Assembly: GCF_900625095.1 (NCBI RefSeq)
Contig: NZ_LR130760.1
Span: forward strand, 1,977,455 to 2,041,454
DNA: 64,000 nucleotides
From: Acinetobacter ihumii
GTDB lineage: Bacteria > Pseudomonadota > Gammaproteobacteria > Pseudomonadales > Moraxellaceae
Direction of reading: 5' to 3'
In this document: positions 10,536 to 18,907 of the stretch, piece after piece
Position numbering within the stretch: the stretch's first letter is position 1
How the letters are laid out: each line of letters starts with the position of its first letter
The notes under the pieces: model-generated
What the model was told of the DNA's origin: nothing
The model's input: only the letters and a program-made list of their open reading frames with translations
The model's database searches: none
Made by a program: the position numbers and the translations under genes

Positions 10536-10701
10536 GCTTAAAGCCTTAATCTTTTGTTTTATGTGCTTTGTTTAAGTTATCAATTTAAAAAAACAAAATC
10601 CAGACCATGACACCTATCTCAAACTTTTGCCTATAAATAGATACAATGACATCGATCTAGGTGATTTGATCATCTGGGCAAAGAACTGGTTTCAATGTGA
10701 C

Positions 10702-11037
10702 TTAACGGTATTTAACCATAAGATTGGCAATATTTTGGGGTTTGGCTGAATTGTCCATGAGCTCGATTGACCACATTGAACCATGCCCTTTATTTTGATG
10801 CTGAACAAACTGCTCTACTTGATCTTTAGAGATAAACGCATCCGTATTCAGCATCTGTGCATGTATTTCACGTTGATGAGCAATGGGGTGACAAGAAATT
10901 TCCTTTTGCATTAACACATCACATGCGGGTTCAACAATTCTGCCCTGAAAATGAACTTCAGCAGCCGCTGCAAACCTGAATAAACACAGCAATAAACTCA
11001 TTATACTGATGAGTGTAATTTTTATATTTTTATTCAT
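10702..11037 (-). CDS. Small secreted pilin-like protein, divergent from the pilus operon
   Basis: A product of 111 residues with a signal peptide (basic MNKNIK, hydrophobic core ISIMSLLLCLF, cleavage near FAAAAE). The mature start VHFQGRIVEPACDV matches the first strand of type 1-like pilins, including the first cysteine; a second cysteine follows in KEISCH. It is shorter than a normal pilin (about 150-180 residues) and has a hydrophilic middle. AGGA eight bases before ATG 11037 is a good ribosome site. It is transcribed away from the pilus operon across a 300-base AT-rich gap. Possible roles are a minor subunit or a truncated relic; the sequence does not decide. Confidence 0.65.
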   Translation of the reverse strand: MNKNIKITLISIMSLLLCLFRFAAAAEVHFQGRIVEPACDVLMQKEISCHPIAHQREIHAQMLNTDAFISKDQVEQFVQHQNKGHGSMWSIELMDNSAKPQNIANLMVKYR

Positions 11038-11338
11038 TATTTTTTCCTATGTTTTATTTATCTGTTTATCTCCATATTTTTAGCAAATTTAGTTTTATAA
11101 AATAAGTGTTTAGAGTTATCACAACTTCAACAAATAACTAATTAAGTCAAAATAAGTTTAAAAATTACAAAAAAAATCACAGTTTTTTTATAAAAAATAG
11201 TTTCTTTTTACCTAAATGTTGTATATTTAAAAACGTGAACTTCGTCACAAAATTATTTTATTTATTTTTGGTGTTGGCGAATTCCTAAAAAAATGCGAAT
11301 TGTATATTTGTTAAGCTATTTTAAAAAGGGTCGTACCA
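11038..11338. promoter_or_regulatory. AT-rich divergent control region of the pilus locus
   Basis: A 301-base gap between two divergent pilin-type genes. It is strongly AT-rich, with many A and T runs. TATATT at 11303-11308 is a possible -10 element for the pilin operon, but no convincing -35 stands upstream. GCGAATT occurs twice, near 11277 and 11295, as a short direct repeat. Such DNA would suit a nucleoid-protein-controlled promoter, which is inference. Confidence 0.35.
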
Positions 11339-11872
11339 ATGAAATCTCTTCTTACACTTCTTGCAGCAACAGCAGCATTCACTGTATCTACACAAAGTTT
11401 TGCTGATGCTGGCACCATTAATTTCAAAGGCAGTATTGTCAATGCGGCTTGTGATGTCGCTGTAAATGGTAATTCGGCATCTGATGTTATTTTAGGGGAT
11501 TGGGCAACCTCTACCTTTAAGGCAGCAGGCGACAAATCTCGTCCTCAACCGTTTACCTTGACTGTTGCAAACTGTAACCCGGGTAGTTATCAATTTGCTT
11601 TCACTGGTACAGCTGATGCGACCAGCACCAATTTACTTAAAGTGAGTAATGCAACGGGTGTAGGTATTGCAATTACAAGTGCTGATGGTGCAACACCTGT
11701 CACCATTAACACAACTGCAACAGGTAATTCAAATGCAGCAATTACAACTTCAGGTGCTGCCGGCGCTGCAACGGGTACTTTGAATTTACAGGCATTTTAC
11801 CAAGCAACAGGTGCAACCGTTGCTGCGGGTGCTGCAAATGCGACTGCACGCGTGACTATTCAACAAAAATAA
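11339..11872 (+). CDS. Major fimbrial subunit (type 1-like pilin)
   Basis: Structural subunit of a chaperone-usher pilus; 177 residues. Signal peptide residues 1-22 end at QSFA, followed by GTINFKGSIVNAACDV, the typical N-terminal strand with the first cysteine; the partner cysteine is in VANCNPGS. The composition is rich in Ala, Thr, Gly and Asn, as in shaft pilins, and the C-terminus TARVTIQQK ends the last strand. AAGGG upstream of ATG 11339 is the ribosome site. It is first of four co-directional genes (pilin, chaperone, usher, adhesin), the same order as the thin-pilus acu cluster known from Acinetobacter; that name is a suggestion, not a match I can verify. Confidence 0.88.
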   Translation: MKSLLTLLAATAAFTVSTQSFADAGTINFKGSIVNAACDVAVNGNSASDVILGDWATSTFKAAGDKSRPQPFTLTVANCNPGSYQFAFTGTADATSTNLLKVSNATGVGIAITSADGATPVTINTTATGNSNAAITTSGAAGAATGTLNLQAFYQATGATVAAGAANATARVTIQQK

Positions 11873-11896
11873 GATGTAATCATAAAGGTTGAGATC

Positions 11897-12604
11897 ATGA
11901 TGATGCGCTTGAATCGGTTTTTTATATCTACATGTTTAACTACTGCGGTATTGTGTACAACTCATAGTCATGCAGCGATTCAAGCCTTGGCAAGTCGTGT
12001 GATTTATAATGCGAATGCGAAAGCAGCGACTTTAAATATCCGAAATAATGCATCTCAACCCTATATGGTACAAAGCTGGCTAGAGACTGGTGAAACAACC
12101 CTTCCAGATAATAAAGTTCCCTTTGTGGTCACACCACCTTTATTAAAGCTTGATCCTAAAAAAGAATCTGTTCTTCGTTTCATTTATTCAGGAACTGGCT
12201 TGGCTTCAGATCGAGAGAGTCAATTCTGGATTAATATTCAGGAAATTCCACCCAAACCAGAAGTTGAAAATACCTTACAACTTGCAGTTAGATCAAAAAT
12301 CAAACTGTTCTATCGTCCTGCTCAAATTGATATGGAGCTTGTCGATGCGGTTAAAAAATTACGCTGGTTTGTCGATGGAAAGGTTTTAAAGCTTGAAAAT
12401 AAAAGCCCACTGTTCGTGACTATCGGTGACTTAACGCTAAACAATGAAACTCAGCCCGTTGCGAATATGAATCGGGATATGGTTCCGCCCTTTGAAACGA
12501 TTGAAGTGCTAAAAGGCTTACCTTCCAACCTTCATCAGATTCAATATACCTATATCAATGAATATGGTGGCAACACCCCAATGCCGCCTGTATCAATTAA
12601 ATAA
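11897..12604 (+). CDS. Periplasmic pilus chaperone, PapD family
   Basis: Folds pilin subunits in the periplasm and hands them to the usher by donor-strand complementation. 235 residues, with a signal peptide ending near HSHA. Domain 1 holds the chaperone features SRVIYNANAK (subunit-binding Arg), VTPPLLKLDPKKESVLRFI (G1 region approach) and ESQFWINIQEIPP; RSKIKLFYRP near residue 130 carries the second conserved basic anchor. Three consecutive ATG-type codons make the exact start uncertain by two residues. It is 24 bases after the pilin stop and 3 bases before the usher frame, so it is in the same operon. Confidence 0.92.
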   Translation: MMMRLNRFFISTCLTTAVLCTTHSHAAIQALASRVIYNANAKAATLNIRNNASQPYMVQSWLETGETTLPDNKVPFVVTPPLLKLDPKKESVLRFIYSGTGLASDRESQFWINIQEIPPKPEVENTLQLAVRSKIKLFYRPAQIDMELVDAVKKLRWFVDGKVLKLENKSPLFVTIGDLTLNNETQPVANMNRDMVPPFETIEVLKGLPSNLHQIQYTYINEYGGNTPMPPVSIK

Positions 12605-12607
12605 TGA

Positions 12608-15211
12608 GTGCGGGGTATGCCTCATTTACACCCAAGGTTAAACGGGATGTACTTTAGATTAACAGTACTGTATTTTTGCATGTCTTGCACACTGTCCCAT
12701 GCTGCTAACGAAGAGTTTAATACTGAATTTTTACAAGACGTGACCGATCAGGTTTCTGTTGATGCCGTCAAATATGGTTATCGTATTGTTCCTGGCACTT
12801 ATGATTTTTCAATTTTTATTAACAATGAAAAGGTGGATACTCGCCCTGTTCAGTTTTATAAAAATGAACAAAACCAAATTGTGCCTTGTTTTGATCAGAC
12901 ATTTATTGATAACTACAATATTTTGTTTCTATCGCCAGAACAAAAAAAACAAGATGCTCAGGGATGTTATGATTTAACGGCCATTCCAAATGTTTCTATA
13001 GATCAAGATATCAGTCTACAAAAACTGAGTTTATCTATTCCACAAGTTAATCTACAGCAATATGCTCGCGGTTACGTTCCGACACGGTTATTTAATCAGG
13101 GCATTAACGCCGTGATCTTAAATTATGCAGCGAACTCAAATTATTTCAATAATAAAGACACACAAGACAGACATAACAATTCTCTATTTCTCAATGGCGG
13201 TTTTAATTGGGGTGCATGGCGTTATCGAAATCAAAGTAATTTTACTCAATACTCAGGTCAGTCTGGACGCTGGCAAAATATCTCCAATAAACTAGAACGT
13301 GACTTACAAACCAGCACGCCAACTCGTTTAGAAATTGGCGATAGTTTTAGCAATAACGATGTATTTGATAGTACCAATTTTAGAGGAATTCAGTTGAGTA
13401 GCGATGCCATTCAACTTCCGATTGGTCTACAAAATTATGCACCAGTCATCCGTGGGGTGGCTCAAACCAATGCCACGGTCGAAATTCGACAAAACGGCTA
13501 CATCATTTATAGCACCAATGTTGCACCCGGTAACTTCACTATCAATGATTTATATGCCGCCAATGAAAGCGGAAATCTGGAAGTTTCAGTCATCGAAAGT
13601 GATGGTCGTATTCAAAAATTTGTTCAACCCTATTCCTCAGTTCCCAATATGGTACGTGCAGGACAAAGTAAATTTCAGGCAACTGCTGGACAATATAGAA
13701 GTGGTTTAACCGACACCTATCGGCCGTATTTTGGGCAGTTCACCTATGCATACGGCATCAACAACGCTTTGACGCCTTATACTGGTATTATTGCCGCAGA
13801 AGATTACTATTCAGCAGCAGCAGGTCTCGCGTGGTCACTTGGAGGATTTGGTGCATTTTCAAGTGATATCACGTATGCCCAGAACAAAACTGCTCAAGGA
13901 CTTACCAAAGAAGGGGTGAGTTTAAGATTTTTATATGCAAAATCCTTGAATTCACTCGGTACCAATGTTCGTCTGGTTGGTTACCGCTATTCGACACAAG
14001 ATTATTACAGTTTAAGTGATGCGGTTCAGGAAAAGTCACAATGGAAAAATGGTCTTTATCAATATAGCTATGATGATACTAACGCCCTAAATAATGAGCA
14101 ACTGACAGAACAAGAGCGTCGTCGCTATTTTTACTCTTCTACATATTACAATAAGCGCAATCAATTTCAGATTTCGGTGAACCAAAGTCTAGGCGATTGG
14201 GGACAAATCTATGCCACTTTAGCTAAAACTGATTTTTGGCAAAAAGAGTATGATCAGGAAAGCTGGCAAATTGGCTATAACAAAAACTACAAAGACATCG
14301 CCTATGGACTTTATTATCAAAAAAATAAATCCATGTTTCAGGGCGAAGACTATAATCTTGGCTTCAATATCAGCATTCCATTGGAACGTCCTCGTGCTGC
14401 AAAAAAATATGATCTGATCTCGAATAATAACTATCAGTATTCTCATATCACTGGAAGCACAGCCACGACTGCCCTTTCAGCTTCTTTTCTGGAAGATAAA
14501 AATCTGAATGCTCAACTTCAATTCAGTCATGCTGAACAGAGCAATAATGACAGTCTGGCGTTAAATACCAATTATAGAGGCACAAAACTCAACTCAAGTT
14601 TTGGCTATACCTATTCGGATCAATATCAACAAATCTCGGCAAGTGTGAATGGTGGAGTTTTGATACATTCAGGTGGGATTCTTTTTGGTCAGCAAATGTA
14701 TAGTAATCCAATTATTATCGAGGCCAAAGGTGCTCAAGGTGTTCGTATCGACAATCAGCCAGGATTAAAAATTGATGCGTCTGGATATGCCGTGGTGAGT
14801 GGCTCCAGTGCTTATATGCGAAACCGCGTGGCACTCAAAGCCGAAGATTTAGGTCAGAACATGAATATTGATGACCCTGTGATTACCGATATCGTACCGA
14901 CCAAATTTGCCATCGTAAAAGTTAAATTTGATGTGAAATCAGGACACAGTGTTCTGGCCAATCTAAGATTTAATGATAAATATTTAACGACTGGAGCTTC
15001 TATTTTAGATGCCAAGACTCAAAAAAATGTAGGGCTCGTCGGATTAAACGGTCAGGCTTATCTCACTGGGGTACAGTCTCAGCAGCAGCTTGTCGCCAAA
15101 TGGGGAAACACCGATGATGAACAATGTAAGTTTATTCTGCCGACCTTGAGCAATCGGGAGATTGGTTATGACGAAATTAATCTTGACTGTCATGTAATAG
15201 GAGCACAATAA
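12608..15211 (+). CDS. Outer-membrane fimbrial usher
   Basis: Outer-membrane channel that assembles and secretes the pilus; 867 residues from GTG 12608. A start at ATG 12647 (MYFRLTVLYF) would place the signal peptide directly at the N-terminus and is at least as likely. Domains in order: N-terminal chaperone-binding domain with a cysteine pair (CFDQ and GCYDL), a 24-strand barrel with the plug region around APVIRGVAQTNATVEI, and C-terminal domains ending with the paired cysteines DEQCKF and NLDCHV. VAPGNFTINDLY is the usher signature. It is flanked by the chaperone and adhesin genes. Confidence 0.93.
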   Translation: MRGMPHLHPRLNGMYFRLTVLYFCMSCTLSHAANEEFNTEFLQDVTDQVSVDAVKYGYRIVPGTYDFSIFINNEKVDTRPVQFYKNEQNQIVPCFDQTFIDNYNILFLSPEQKKQDAQGCYDLTAIPNVSIDQDISLQKLSLSIPQVNLQQYARGYVPTRLFNQGINAVILNYAANSNYFNNKDTQDRHNNSLFLNGGFNWGAWRYRNQSNFTQYSGQSGRWQNISNKLERDLQTSTPTRLEIGDSFSNNDVFDSTNFRGIQLSSDAIQLPIGLQNYAPVIRGVAQTNATVEIRQNGYIIYSTNVAPGNFTINDLYAANESGNLEVSVIESDGRIQKFVQPYSSVPNMVRAGQSKFQATAGQYRSGLTDTYRPYFGQFTYAYGINNALTPYTGIIAAEDYYSAAAGLAWSLGGFGAFSSDITYAQNKTAQGLTKEGVSLRFLYAKSLNSLGTNVRLVGYRYSTQDYYSLSDAVQEKSQWKNGLYQYSYDDTNALNNEQLTEQERRRYFYSSTYYNKRNQFQISVNQSLGDWGQIYATLAKTDFWQKEYDQESWQIGYNKNYKDIAYGLYYQKNKSMFQGEDYNLGFNISIPLERPRAAKKYDLISNNNYQYSHITGSTATTALSASFLEDKNLNAQLQFSHAEQSNNDSLALNTNYRGTKLNSSFGYTYSDQYQQISASVNGGVLIHSGGILFGQQMYSNPIIIEAKGAQGVRIDNQPGLKIDASGYAVVSGSSAYMRNRVALKAEDLGQNMNIDDPVITDIVPTKFAIVKVKFDVKSGHSVLANLRFNDKYLTTGASILDAKTQKNVGLVGLNGQAYLTGVQSQQQLVAKWGNTDDEQCKFILPTLSNREIGYDEINLDCHVIGAQ

Positions 15212-15212
15212 A

Positions 15213-16289
15213 ATGAATCATTTCATATCAAAATTACACCTATTACAGTGTTGTCTATTTTTAGCTTTGAGTATCGTTGGCATACAATCAAGTTGGGCAA
15301 CACGCTGTCTGGAAGGTCAAAAAGCCACATCAAACTTTAATATTAATAGTGCAACCAATACCACCCACACCACATTGGTTACGCCTATCCGTGTCACCAA
15401 CTCGAACCAGACTGCGGGTTCTTTATTATGGCAGTCGCCCGTTTATAGTACTACGTTTACCTGTTACGATGACTACTCAACAAATAATACTGAACAAGCT
15501 TATCTTTATTTGGACGATACCGCTAAAACGCTGGCAACCGCTTTTCGCAATACCAATTTAATTTTAGGTATAAATTATAATGGCACTGAATATCCGATCG
15601 ACTCACTTATTGAAAATAGGATAAATACAGGTTTGACTGCCATCAACAAGCAAACCAATTCCAAGACTTCAAGCGCAAATTGCAAATTAATTGGTCGTTC
15701 AGGAAACTGTTCCGATCCTCAAACCATTACCATTAGTTATTCCTTATATATTAAATCCCGAGGTTCAGGAAATAACTACACCTCAAACGCACAAACCTAC
15801 CAAGTCTTTCAACTTGATGGTGAAGGTGGTCGCAATGCAAACGGTAACTTTCAGGAAAAAGTATCAAATGTCAATGTAACTTATATTGACTGTATTACTA
15901 GTCTGAATACACAAAATGTAGATCTTGGAAGCTATTATGCCTATCAGGACACGGGCAGTATTTTACGTCGTACTCCTTTTACGATTAATGTCACCACCAC
16001 AGGCAAAGATTGTGCAAAATATTCCTTTGTTGGCAAATTTACTTCTAATCAACGTTATGATGCCACGACCCTAACAGCATCCGAAACTGGTATGAAAAAT
16101 GTCGTTGGAATTAAAGTTTTCCCCCAAGGAGGAACACAAGAAATTCCACTTGATACCAATTTTGACTTTGGGAGTAGTAACGGTTCAAACCTAACCAAGA
16201 GCTTTGAAGCGGGTGTTCTATTTTTCTCAAAACCAACAGTAGCAGGAAGCTTTAGCTCAACCTTAAACTATGAAGTCTATTTCAAATAG
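15213..16289 (+). CDS. Two-domain fimbrial tip adhesin
   Basis: 358 residues, twice the size of a pilin, at the distal end of the pilus operon as usual for tip adhesins. A signal peptide (hydrophobic CLFLALSIVGI, cleavage near SSWA) precedes TRCLEG. The N-terminal ~200 residues, rich in Asn, Thr and Ser with several cysteines, would be the receptor-binding domain; the C-terminal part, from about YIDCITSLNTQNVDLG to the end FSSTLNYEVYFK, is a pilin domain. AGGAG precedes ATG 15213, and the gene begins one base after the usher stop. The receptor is unknown. Confidence 0.85.
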   Translation: MNHFISKLHLLQCCLFLALSIVGIQSSWATRCLEGQKATSNFNINSATNTTHTTLVTPIRVTNSNQTAGSLLWQSPVYSTTFTCYDDYSTNNTEQAYLYLDDTAKTLATAFRNTNLILGINYNGTEYPIDSLIENRINTGLTAINKQTNSKTSSANCKLIGRSGNCSDPQTITISYSLYIKSRGSGNNYTSNAQTYQVFQLDGEGGRNANGNFQEKVSNVNVTYIDCITSLNTQNVDLGSYYAYQDTGSILRRTPFTINVTTTGKDCAKYSFVGKFTSNQRYDATTLTASETGMKNVVGIKVFPQGGTQEIPLDTNFDFGSSNGSNLTKSFEAGVLFFSKPTVAGSFSSTLNYEVYFK

Positions 16290-16295
16290 ACTTCA
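16271..16295 (+). terminator. 25-bp perfect palindrome covering the adhesin stop codon
   Basis: TGAAGTCTATTT at 16271-16282 and AAATAGACTTCA at 16284-16295 are perfectly complementary around one central C. It contains the last codons and the TAG stop of the pilus operon. There is no good T-run after it, so it may stabilise the mRNA end or help terminate transcription. Confidence 0.5.
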
Positions 16296-16392
16296 TTCTG
16301 GACTTATTGCTTAGGTTTAGCTCTATAATAGCCATAGTGTTATGCATTTAAGCCTTTTATGCTCTTATCAATTTTTGAAAAAAACGATATCT

Positions 16393-17097
16393 ATGTCCAA
16401 ACTTGCTCCATTTGACGACTTACTTCAACAATACAATGCCTTTGAATATCATCATGATGCAACACTAAAACAACGTCTTCATGATGCCCAAGACTGGCTC
16501 AAACAACGTATAAAACATACGCATCAGGACTACTTTAATCAACCTGAAAATCAACTGATGGCGCAATATTTTCTCAACCGTTTATATGGTGGTCCAGATT
16601 TTGATTCATTGGCTTTACAAATTGAACGCTTACTTAAATACGCACATAAAGCCGAAAATTTAATTCCAGATAATGCTATTAAAACAGGCACCAAATCGGT
16701 TGGTTTAGCCATATTATCGATGCAACTCGATCAACAAATCGCGATTCAACTCCTTAAGGACTACCCTGCCGAAGCACCAATCACCGATGAAATGATGCGC
16801 CAAACCCTGATCAAGCTAGATCAGAAAGAACAGCGATTAACCCAGTTACAGGCACTGGATGATTTAGGGGAAGCACTCGATAAATATATGCGTTCATTGA
16901 TGATGTATGCTGCTTTTAAAATGTGTAAAAGCGCTGCGCATAAATACAATTTTGACCTGATGTATGAATTTATTCAGGAAGGTTTTATGGCGATGAAACC
17001 ACTCAAATCGGCAGAACAATTTATTCGCACCTTTAGCGCGGTTGAACGTGATATTATCGAAAAAGTGCATTCAGATCATCCCGATCCTTTTCGCTAA
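16393..17097 (+). CDS. Conserved protein of unknown function, possibly of the FFLEELY-motif type
   Basis: About 234 residues from ATG 16393 (MSKLAPFDD); an in-frame ATG at 16342 would add 17 residues without a better ribosome site. No signal peptide or membrane segment; the protein is helical and charged, with many Gln and Leu. The segment QYFLNRLYGGPDFDSL near residues 58-73 resembles the motif that names the FFLEELY family in related bacteria; I am not sure of this link. It lies between the pilus operon and ubiE and has its own terminator. Role unknown. Confidence 0.75.
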   Translation: MSKLAPFDDLLQQYNAFEYHHDATLKQRLHDAQDWLKQRIKHTHQDYFNQPENQLMAQYFLNRLYGGPDFDSLALQIERLLKYAHKAENLIPDNAIKTGTKSVGLAILSMQLDQQIAIQLLKDYPAEAPITDEMMRQTLIKLDQKEQRLTQLQALDDLGEALDKYMRSLMMYAAFKMCKSAAHKYNFDLMYEFIQEGFMAMKPLKSAEQFIRTFSAVERDIIEKVHSDHPDPFR

Positions 17098-17123
17098 TTC
17101 CTGATTGACACACCTTGCAAGAA

Positions 17124-17150
17124 AAGGCATTAAGTGCCTTATTTTTATAA
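17124..17150 (+). terminator. Intrinsic terminator
   Basis: AAGGCA at 17124-17129 pairs with TGCCTT at 17135-17140 across a 5-base loop, followed by ATTTTTATAATTTT. It is 27 bases after the stop of the uncharacterised gene. Confidence 0.8.
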
Positions 17151-17176
17151 TTTTCTGTATAGTATTGATAACGATT

Positions 17177-17220
17177 GCATGATGATGACTGTAAAACCCG
17201 ACTAAACTCTGTCATCATGC
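17177..17220. repeat. Imperfect inverted repeat upstream of the ubiE promoter
   Basis: The arm at 17177-17189 (GCATGATGATGAC) pairs with GTCATCATGC at 17211-17220, with a 3-base bulge. It sits about 20 bases upstream of the ubiE -10 element, so it could be a regulator site or simply a hairpin. Confidence 0.35.
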
Positions 17221-17238
17221 GTACAGCCATAATCACTT

Positions 17239-17244
17239 TATAAT
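17239..17244 (+). promoter_or_regulatory. Probable -10 element of the ubiE-ubiJ-ubiB promoter
   Basis: TATAAT at 17239-17244 is a perfect sigma-70 -10 box, 24 bases before the ubiE ATG. No clear -35 box is seen at the right distance, so the promoter call rests on the -10 and its position. Confidence 0.5.
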
Positions 17245-17268
17245 GTGTTCAAACTGAGGAGCGACAAG

Positions 17269-18213
17269 ATGTCTAACGAAAATCAAAAGCCCACGTCTTC
17301 AACTGAGCAGGCATCGCGTTCAGACAGTCATAGTCCTTTCCTCAATGAGCCTCTACCACAGGGTACTCCTCAAGGTCAGCAACAATCTCTACAACAAGGT
17401 TTTTCTGATTCGCAAAACAATCATGTGCCGAAATACAACCTCCCACGTGGTGCAGGTCGTACAGGGAATGTCGGTGAAACCACCCACTTTGGTTATCAGA
17501 CCGTAAGTTCAGAAGACAAAGCACAGAAAGTGGCAGAAGTATTCCATTCCGTTGCCAGCAAATATGACATCATGAATGACCTCATGTCATTTGGTATCCA
17601 TCGTCTATGGAAACGCTTTGCCATCAATATGTCGGGTGTGCGTCGTGGTCAACAAGTGTTAGATATTGCAGGCGGTACAGGTGACCTTGCCAAAGTGTTT
17701 AGCCGTGAAGTAGGCCCACAGGGTCATGTGGTGTTATCAGATATTAACGAATCCATGCTCAATGTGGGGCGTGATCGTTTATTGGATGCAGGCTGTACCA
17801 ATGTCGACTTTGTACTGGCCAATGCTGAAACTTTAGAACCTTTTGCAGATGAAAGTTTTGATCTGGTTACCATTAGTTTTGGTTTGCGTAATGTCACGGA
17901 TAAAGATGCGGCACTGGAAGCCATGTATCGTGTGCTTAAGCCGGGCGGTCGTTTACTGATTCTTGAATTTTCAAAGCCTGTCTTTGAACCTTTTTCAAAA
18001 TTGTATGATTTATATTCATTCACTGCATTACCTATCATGGGTAAGCTGGTGGCAAATGATTCGGAAAGCTATAAATATCTGGCTGAATCCATTCGTATGC
18101 ATCCTGACCAACGTACCCTCAAAGGCATGATGGAAAAAGCAGGCTTCCAAAGCTGTGACTATCATAATTTAACGGGCGGTATTGTTGCGGTGCATCGTGG
18201 TTTCAAACTTTAA
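17269..18213 (+). CDS. ubiE: Ubiquinone/menaquinone C-methyltransferase UbiE
   Basis: SAM-dependent C-methylation step of ubiquinone synthesis. Start ATG 17269 follows GAGGAG at seven bases and gives 314 residues; GTG 17245 is in frame but would overlap the promoter. The methyltransferase core is intact: [23 protein letters not shown] motif [12 protein letters not shown] near residue 130, [19 protein letters not shown] and [16 protein letters not shown]. coli UbiE is 251 residues; the extra ~60 here are an N-terminal Gln/Ser/Asn-rich, probably disordered tail. ubiJ and ubiB follow on the same strand, the classical ubiE-J-B order. Confidence 0.95.
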   Translation: MSNENQKPTSSTEQASRSDSHSPFLNEPLPQGTPQGQQQSLQQGFSDSQNNHVPKYNLPRGAGRTGNVGETTHFGYQTVSSEDKAQKVAEVFHSVASKYDIMNDLMSFGIHRLWKRFAINMSGVRRGQQVLDIAGGTGDLAKVFSREVGPQGHVVLSDINESMLNVGRDRLLDAGCTNVDFVLANAETLEPFADESFDLVTISFGLRNVTDKDAALEAMYRVLKPGGRLLILEFSKPVFEPFSKLYDLYSFTALPIMGKLVANDSESYKYLAESIRMHPDQRTLKGMMEKAGFQSCDYHNLTGGIVAVHRGFKL

Positions 18214-18219
18214 AGGTCA

Positions 18220-18894
18220 ATGATTATGTGGTCGATTCTTGCGCTTGGTGCAATCGAACGCGCTATTCATCATTTTATCAATCTGGATGTCATTACCCGT
18301 ATTCAACTGAATCAATTACAAGGTCAATTGCTGCGCGTTATTATTGATAGTCCGCAGCTTTCGGTTGATGTATTTTTTGATGACAATAAAGTTCGCCTTG
18401 AACCGACAGTGACGGGGCATAGCTTAAAACCGTCTCTATTCGAAACGCGTCCTTTTGATGAGCAAGTTAGAATTCATGAGGCAACCGCGACCTTGCATGT
18501 CAAAAACGTGGTTGAACTCCTCAAGCTTTTATTAGGTGATGCTGAGCAGATTGGCAATATCCCTCTGACAGGTGATTATCATCTGTTACAGAATATTCAA
18601 CGCATTATGCAACAGGCTGAACCCGATCTGGCTGCACATTTAAGTCCGTGGATTGGCCCGACACTCGCCCATGAGCTGGCTAAAATCAGTTTAATGCCCA
18701 AACAGATGAAACGTAGTCTGCAAAGCCATTTGTTTTTTGCAGAAGATGCCCTCAAAGAAGATAGTGGTTTGTTTGCATCACGCTGGCAAATGGATGATCT
18801 TAATCAGTCCACTCGACAGTTAAATCAGGACATTGATCGTCTTGAAGCCAGACTTCAACAGCTTAATTCACAATTTAATGAAACAAACGATTAG
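18220..18894 (+). CDS. ubiJ: Ubiquinone biosynthesis accessory factor UbiJ
   Basis: Non-catalytic lipid-binding factor of the cytosolic ubiquinone-synthesis complex; 224 residues. The N-terminal half is an SCP2-type sterol-carrier fold (LGAIERAIHHFINLD, then LLRVIIDSPQLSVDVFF and LKPSLFETRPF), the C-terminus a coiled-coil-like segment (LNQDIDRLEARLQQLNSQF). The start is ATG 18220 or the second ATG two codons on; AAAGG upstream. It lies six bases after ubiE and 13 before ubiB. Length and context fit UbiJ (formerly YigP). Confidence 0.9.
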   Translation: MIMWSILALGAIERAIHHFINLDVITRIQLNQLQGQLLRVIIDSPQLSVDVFFDDNKVRLEPTVTGHSLKPSLFETRPFDEQVRIHEATATLHVKNVVELLKLLLGDAEQIGNIPLTGDYHLLQNIQRIMQQAEPDLAAHLSPWIGPTLAHELAKISLMPKQMKRSLQSHLFFAEDALKEDSGLFASRWQMDDLNQSTRQLNQDIDRLEARLQQLNSQFNETND

Positions 18895-18907
18895 GTAATA
18901 TCCCATT

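Noticed and set aside
11339-16289. Pilus operon as the Csu pilus of Acinetobacter
   Set aside because: Csu has more genes and spore-coat-U-type subunits; this is a four-gene type 1-like cluster.
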